From the NCBI GenBank assembly GCA_934149325.1, contig CAKPEJ010000022.1, positions 1 to 18,071 on the forward strand: DNA of 18,071 bases, written 5' to 3'. Numbering within the stretch: position 1 is the first letter of the stretch; each line of letters begins with the position of its first letter. The notes under the pieces are model-generated. The model worked only from the letters and a program-made list of their open reading frames with translations. It was not told where the DNA came from and ran no database searches. This DNA is from an uncultured Bacilli bacterium. GTDB lineage: Bacteria; Bacillota_I; Bacilli_A; RF39; UBA660. Below are positions 15,827 to 18,071 of this stretch, in pieces. Both the position numbers and the translations under genes were made by a program.

Positions 15827-15916
15827 TTACATCTCACTCTTCATTAAATCTAATTTACTATCTATAACATCTTCAAGCATATTATTAAAAATATAAATTA
15901 AATATAAATTGTTCAT
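15827..15916 (-). CDS. Candidate micro-protein of 29 residues upstream of gpsB
   Basis: An ATG at 15916 follows AAAAGGAGAA with ideal spacing (GGAG at about 15923-15926) and opens 29 codons ending in TAA. The peptide begins MNNLYLIYIFNNMLEDVIDS and ends KLDLMKSEM: a short hydrophobic/aromatic first half and an acidic, helix-prone second half. It is the best unassigned ribosome binding site in the intergenic space. A TATAAT with an AAGTGT -35-like box lies upstream. It ends 22 bases before the gpsB promoter, so it need not share the gpsB transcript. I do not recognise it; it could be a real small protein or a chance frame in AT-rich DNA. Confidence 0.45.
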   Translation of the reverse strand: MNNLYLIYIFNNMLEDVIDSKLDLMKSEM

Positions 15917-15931
15917 AATTTTCTCCTTTTT

Positions 15932-15960
15932 ATTATAATCTATCATTATTGTTTACACTT
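15932..15960 (-). promoter_or_regulatory. Possible promoter of the 29-residue micro-gene
   Basis: TATAAT (15932-15937) with AAGTGT (15955-15960) 17 bases upstream, on the minus strand. The -10 box is four bases from the AGGAG ribosome binding site, so the leader would be very short. Confidence 0.35.
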
Positions 15961-15971
15961 TTCTACACTTT
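15954..15971. repeat. Direct repeat TACACTTT x2, 10-base period
   Basis: TACACTTT occurs at 15954-15961 and 15964-15971, one helical turn apart, in the divergent region between recU and the micro-gene. It overlaps the -35 position of the micro-gene promoter, which lacks a good -35 box. This placement suits an activator site, but no regulator is identified. Confidence 0.4.
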
Positions 15972-16000
15972 CGACAAAGAAATATTATTATAATAAAAAT

Positions 16001-16029
16001 ATTACAAAAATATCTATTTTTTTTATAAT
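16001..16029 (+). promoter_or_regulatory. Predicted recU-ponA promoter
   Basis: ATTACA (16001-16006) and TATAAT (16024-16029) are 17 bases apart. A second TATAAT at 16059-16064 lies five bases before the ribosome binding site and has no -35 box. Between the divergent genes only these signals, the micro-gene and the short repeat are visible. Confidence 0.5.
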
Positions 16030-16079
16030 AAATGCTACCTAAAAAAATAAATTTATAGTATAATTATAAAGGTGGTAAA

Positions 16080-16655
16080 ATGAATTATCCAAACAAAAAG
16101 AAATCAACTACTAAATTCATTAACTATGGAAAAAGAGGAATGAATTTAGAAAATGATATAAACATAACAAATAAATATTACTTGGAAAATAATATTGCCA
16201 TTGTTTATAAAAAACCTACTCCTATAAAAGTAGTAAAGGTTGATTATAATAAAAGAATTAATACCGTAATAAAAGAAGCGTATTATGAAGTTCCATCTAC
16301 AACCGATTATAATGGAATATATAATGGTAAATATATTGACTTTGAGGCAAAGGAAACAAAAAGCACTACATCTTTTGCATTAAGAAATATACATGATCAT
16401 CAAATAAAACATTTAATAAAGGTTTTAGAACATGGTGGAATCTCTTTTTTAATTATTAGGTTTACTATTTTAAATAAAACTTTTTTCTTGGATACAAAAT
16501 ATCTAAAAGATTTTTTAACTTTAAGTAAATCTAAATCTATACCTTTAAAATATATTGAAGATAATGGATATATTATTGAAGAAAAATATTATCCTAGAGT
16601 AGATTATATAAAGATTATAGAAAAATATTATTTGGGAGTGAAAAATGAAAAATAA
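16080..16655 (+). CDS. recU: Holliday junction resolvase RecU
   Basis: RecU cuts four-way junctions made during recombination and chromosome segregation in Firmicutes. The 191-residue protein aligns by eye with B. subtilis RecU along its length. Phrases include NYGKRGMNLENDINITNKYYL, AIVYKKPTPIKVVKVDY, TTDYNGIYNGKYIDFEAKETK, HDHQIKHL and PRVDYIKIIEKYYL. Catalytic positions E24, D76, E89 and K91 are present with the spacing of Bacillus E36, D88, E101 and K103. ATG at 16080 follows AAAGGTGG. It overlaps the PBP gene by 11 bases, so translation is probably coupled. It is the first gene of a plus-strand operon divergent from gpsB, the usual recU-ponA arrangement. Confidence 0.97.
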   Translation: MNYPNKKKSTTKFINYGKRGMNLENDINITNKYYLENNIAIVYKKPTPIKVVKVDYNKRINTVIKEAYYEVPSTTDYNGIYNGKYIDFEAKETKSTTSFALRNIHDHQIKHLIKVLEHGGISFLIIRFTILNKTFFLDTKYLKDFLTLSKSKSIPLKYIEDNGYIIEEKYYPRVDYIKIIEKYYLGVKNEK

Positions 16656-18071
16656 AGATATAAAGAAAAAAATAATTATTATCAATAAAAAGATTCAAAA
16701 ATTTATAGAAAAAAATAAATTATATTCTTATATAAATTTAAGTCTATTAATTTTTGCCTTAATTTTATTAATAATAAATAGCACTATGGGGGTTATATTT
16801 CTAATAATAGATATAATATTAAATCTTATATTTATAGAATGTGGAGGATTTGAGTATATGCAAAAACAAATAAAGAAGAATAAAAGAAAAAATAGTAAAG
16901 TATCAGATAAAACAGAAAAATTAGAATTAGATTCTGAAATAAAGAAAAAAACAAGTAAAAAGAAAAATAATAAAAGTAAGAAAAAGAAAATATTAAAAGC
17001 TCTATTAAATTTATTTTTATTATTCCTATTAATCTTTTTAATAGTAGCTGTAATATTTGCTATATATATAGTTATAAAAGCTCCTGATTTCGATCCTGAT
17101 AATTTATATAGGGCTGAAGCATCTATTGTTTATGAAAATTCAGGAAAACAAATAGCAAAATTAGGTGTTGAAAAAAGAAAAAAAGTTGCTTATAATGATT
17201 TGCCTCAAGTATTAGTTGATGCAATTATTGCAACAGAGGATTCAAGATATATGCAACATAATGGTTTTGATGCACCTCGTTTCTTAAAAGCATCAGCTGG
17301 ACAAGTAGTTAATAAAATTACTGGACATGGTAATGCTGGTGGTGGATCTACCCTATCAATGCAAGTTGTAAAAAATAACTATACATCAACTGTTTCATCA
17401 GGTTTCGATGGTATTGTTAGAAAATTTACTGATATATATATTGCTGTATTTAAACTTGAAAAAAGTTATTCAAAAGAAGAAATTATGGAATACTATGTTA
17501 ATACTCCATATTTAGGAAATAGTTCATATGGTGTTGAACAAGCTTGTCAAAGTTATTTTGGAAAATCAGTTTCTGATATAAATCTTGCTGAAGCATCTTT
17601 GATTGCTGGTTTATTCCAAGCACCTAGTTCATATGATCCATATAGATATCCTAAACTTGCTGAAGAAAGACGTAGTACAGTTTTATATCTTATGAAAAAA
17701 CATGGTTATATTACAGAAGAAGAAGAAAAAATTGCAAAAAGTATATCTGTTGAATCATTATTAAACAAATCAAATCCTGAAAGTACACAAAATCAATATC
17801 AATCATATATAGATATAGTTATTGAAGAAGTTGAAAAGAAAACAGGTGTTAATCCATATACAACAGGTATGAAAATATATACAAATTTAGATACATCAAA
17901 ACAAGAAGTATTAAATAAAATAATGTCAGGTGAAACTTGGAAATGGAAAGATGATAAAGTTCAAGCTGGTATTGCTGTTGTTGATGTAAATACAGGTGCT
18001 TTAGTTGCTGTTGGTGGTGGTAGAAATAGAACTGGTGAAAGACAACTTAACTTTGCAACTGATATAACAAG
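16645..18071 (+). CDS. ponA: Class A penicillin-binding protein 1 (partial, runs off the right edge)
   Basis: A bifunctional murein synthase: a GT51 glycosyltransferase polymerises lipid II, and a transpeptidase (beyond the window) cross-links it. From ATG at 16645 (site GGAGTG) there are 475 codons. Two hydrophobic segments (about 28-46 and 48-64) are followed by a Lys-rich cytoplasmic stretch and a membrane anchor (about 116-146). The GT51 domain has ATEDSRYMQHNGFD with catalytic E198, GGGSTLSMQ (232-240), RKFTD, where the usual RKxxE has D, and EIMEYYVNTPYLGNSSYG. QAGIAVVDVNTGALVAVGGG opens the transpeptidase domain. A second start, ATG at 16858 (residue 72) after GGAGG, would give the usual single-anchor layout without the first two segments. 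Confidence 0.95.
   Translation, partial: MKNKDIKKKIIIINKKIQKFIEKNKLYSYINLSLLIFALILLIINSTMGVIFLIIDIILNLIFIECGGFEYMQKQIKKNKRKNSKVSDKTEKLELDSEIKKKTSKKKNNKSKKKKILKALLNLFLLFLLIFLIVAVIFAIYIVIKAPDFDPDNLYRAEASIVYENSGKQIAKLGVEKRKKVAYNDLPQVLVDAIIATEDSRYMQHNGFDAPRFLKASAGQVVNKITGHGNAGGGSTLSMQVVKNNYTSTVSSGFDGIVRKFTDIYIAVFKLEKSYSKEEIMEYYVNTPYLGNSSYGVEQACQSYFGKSVSDINLAEASLIAGLFQAPSSYDPYRYPKLAEERRSTVLYLMKKHGYITEEEEKIAKSISVESLLNKSNPESTQNQYQSYIDIVIEEVEKKTGVNPYTTGMKIYTNLDTSKQEVLNKIMSGETWKWKDDKVQAGIAVVDVNTGALVAVGGGRNRTGERQLNFATDIT

Noticed and set aside
1..18071. Mobile elements, prophage genes, CRISPR arrays and tRNA genes
   Set aside because: No transposase, integrase, regularly spaced repeats or tRNA-like cloverleaf was seen on either strand. 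Manual reading could miss a degenerate copy.

Overview
The window is very AT-rich and looks like the chromosome of a low-GC Firmicute (Bacilli or a Mollicutes-like gut lineage). The pointers are a Bacillus-type (B) RNase P RNA next to gpsB, a recU-ponA pair divergent from gpsB, a rodZ-pgsA-recA cluster, AddAB instead of RecBCD, a T-box leader, a LexA/DinR-type SOS box and Shine-Dalgarno sequences of the AGGTGA or AGGAGG kind. Species cannot be named from this sequence. There is no sign of a phage, insertion sequence or CRISPR array: this is core chromosome with some unusual wiring.

Layout. Everything left of about 15.92 kb is on the minus strand; recU and the penicillin-binding protein gene at the right end are on the plus strand. 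In minus-strand transcription order: a 29-codon candidate micro-gene; gpsB; rnpB; rodZ-pgsA; recA with SOS box, promoter and terminator; a probable operon of a diacylglycerol-kinase-family lipid kinase, a CmpB-family membrane protein and a DUF421 membrane protein, leading to addB and a secreted GH25 lysozyme; a terminator; an M23 endopeptidase lipoprotein; a gap of about 330 bases with a candidate small RNA or attenuator; addA; an unrecognised 298-residue protein; and a T-box leader reading into the first 22 codons of a probable glutamyl-tRNA synthetase gene. On the plus strand recU overlaps a bifunctional class A PBP that runs off the window.

How the genes fit together. Two themes are interleaved. 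One is recombinational repair: AddA and AddB resect broken ends and load RecA, RecA exchanges strands under SOS control, and RecU resolves Holliday junctions. The other is wall and envelope construction: PBP1, GpsB, RodZ, PgsA, the lipid kinase and two secreted murein hydrolases. The addA and addB genes are not adjacent as they usually are; the two hydrolase genes sit between them. AddB is reduced and lacks its N-terminal P-loop.

The points most worth a second look are the terminator-ended candidate RNA upstream of addA, the two possible starts of the PBP, the micro-gene upstream of gpsB, and a recurring promoter shape whose -10 box lies only 4 to 6 bases from the Shine-Dalgarno sequence. No clearly new multi-gene system was found.
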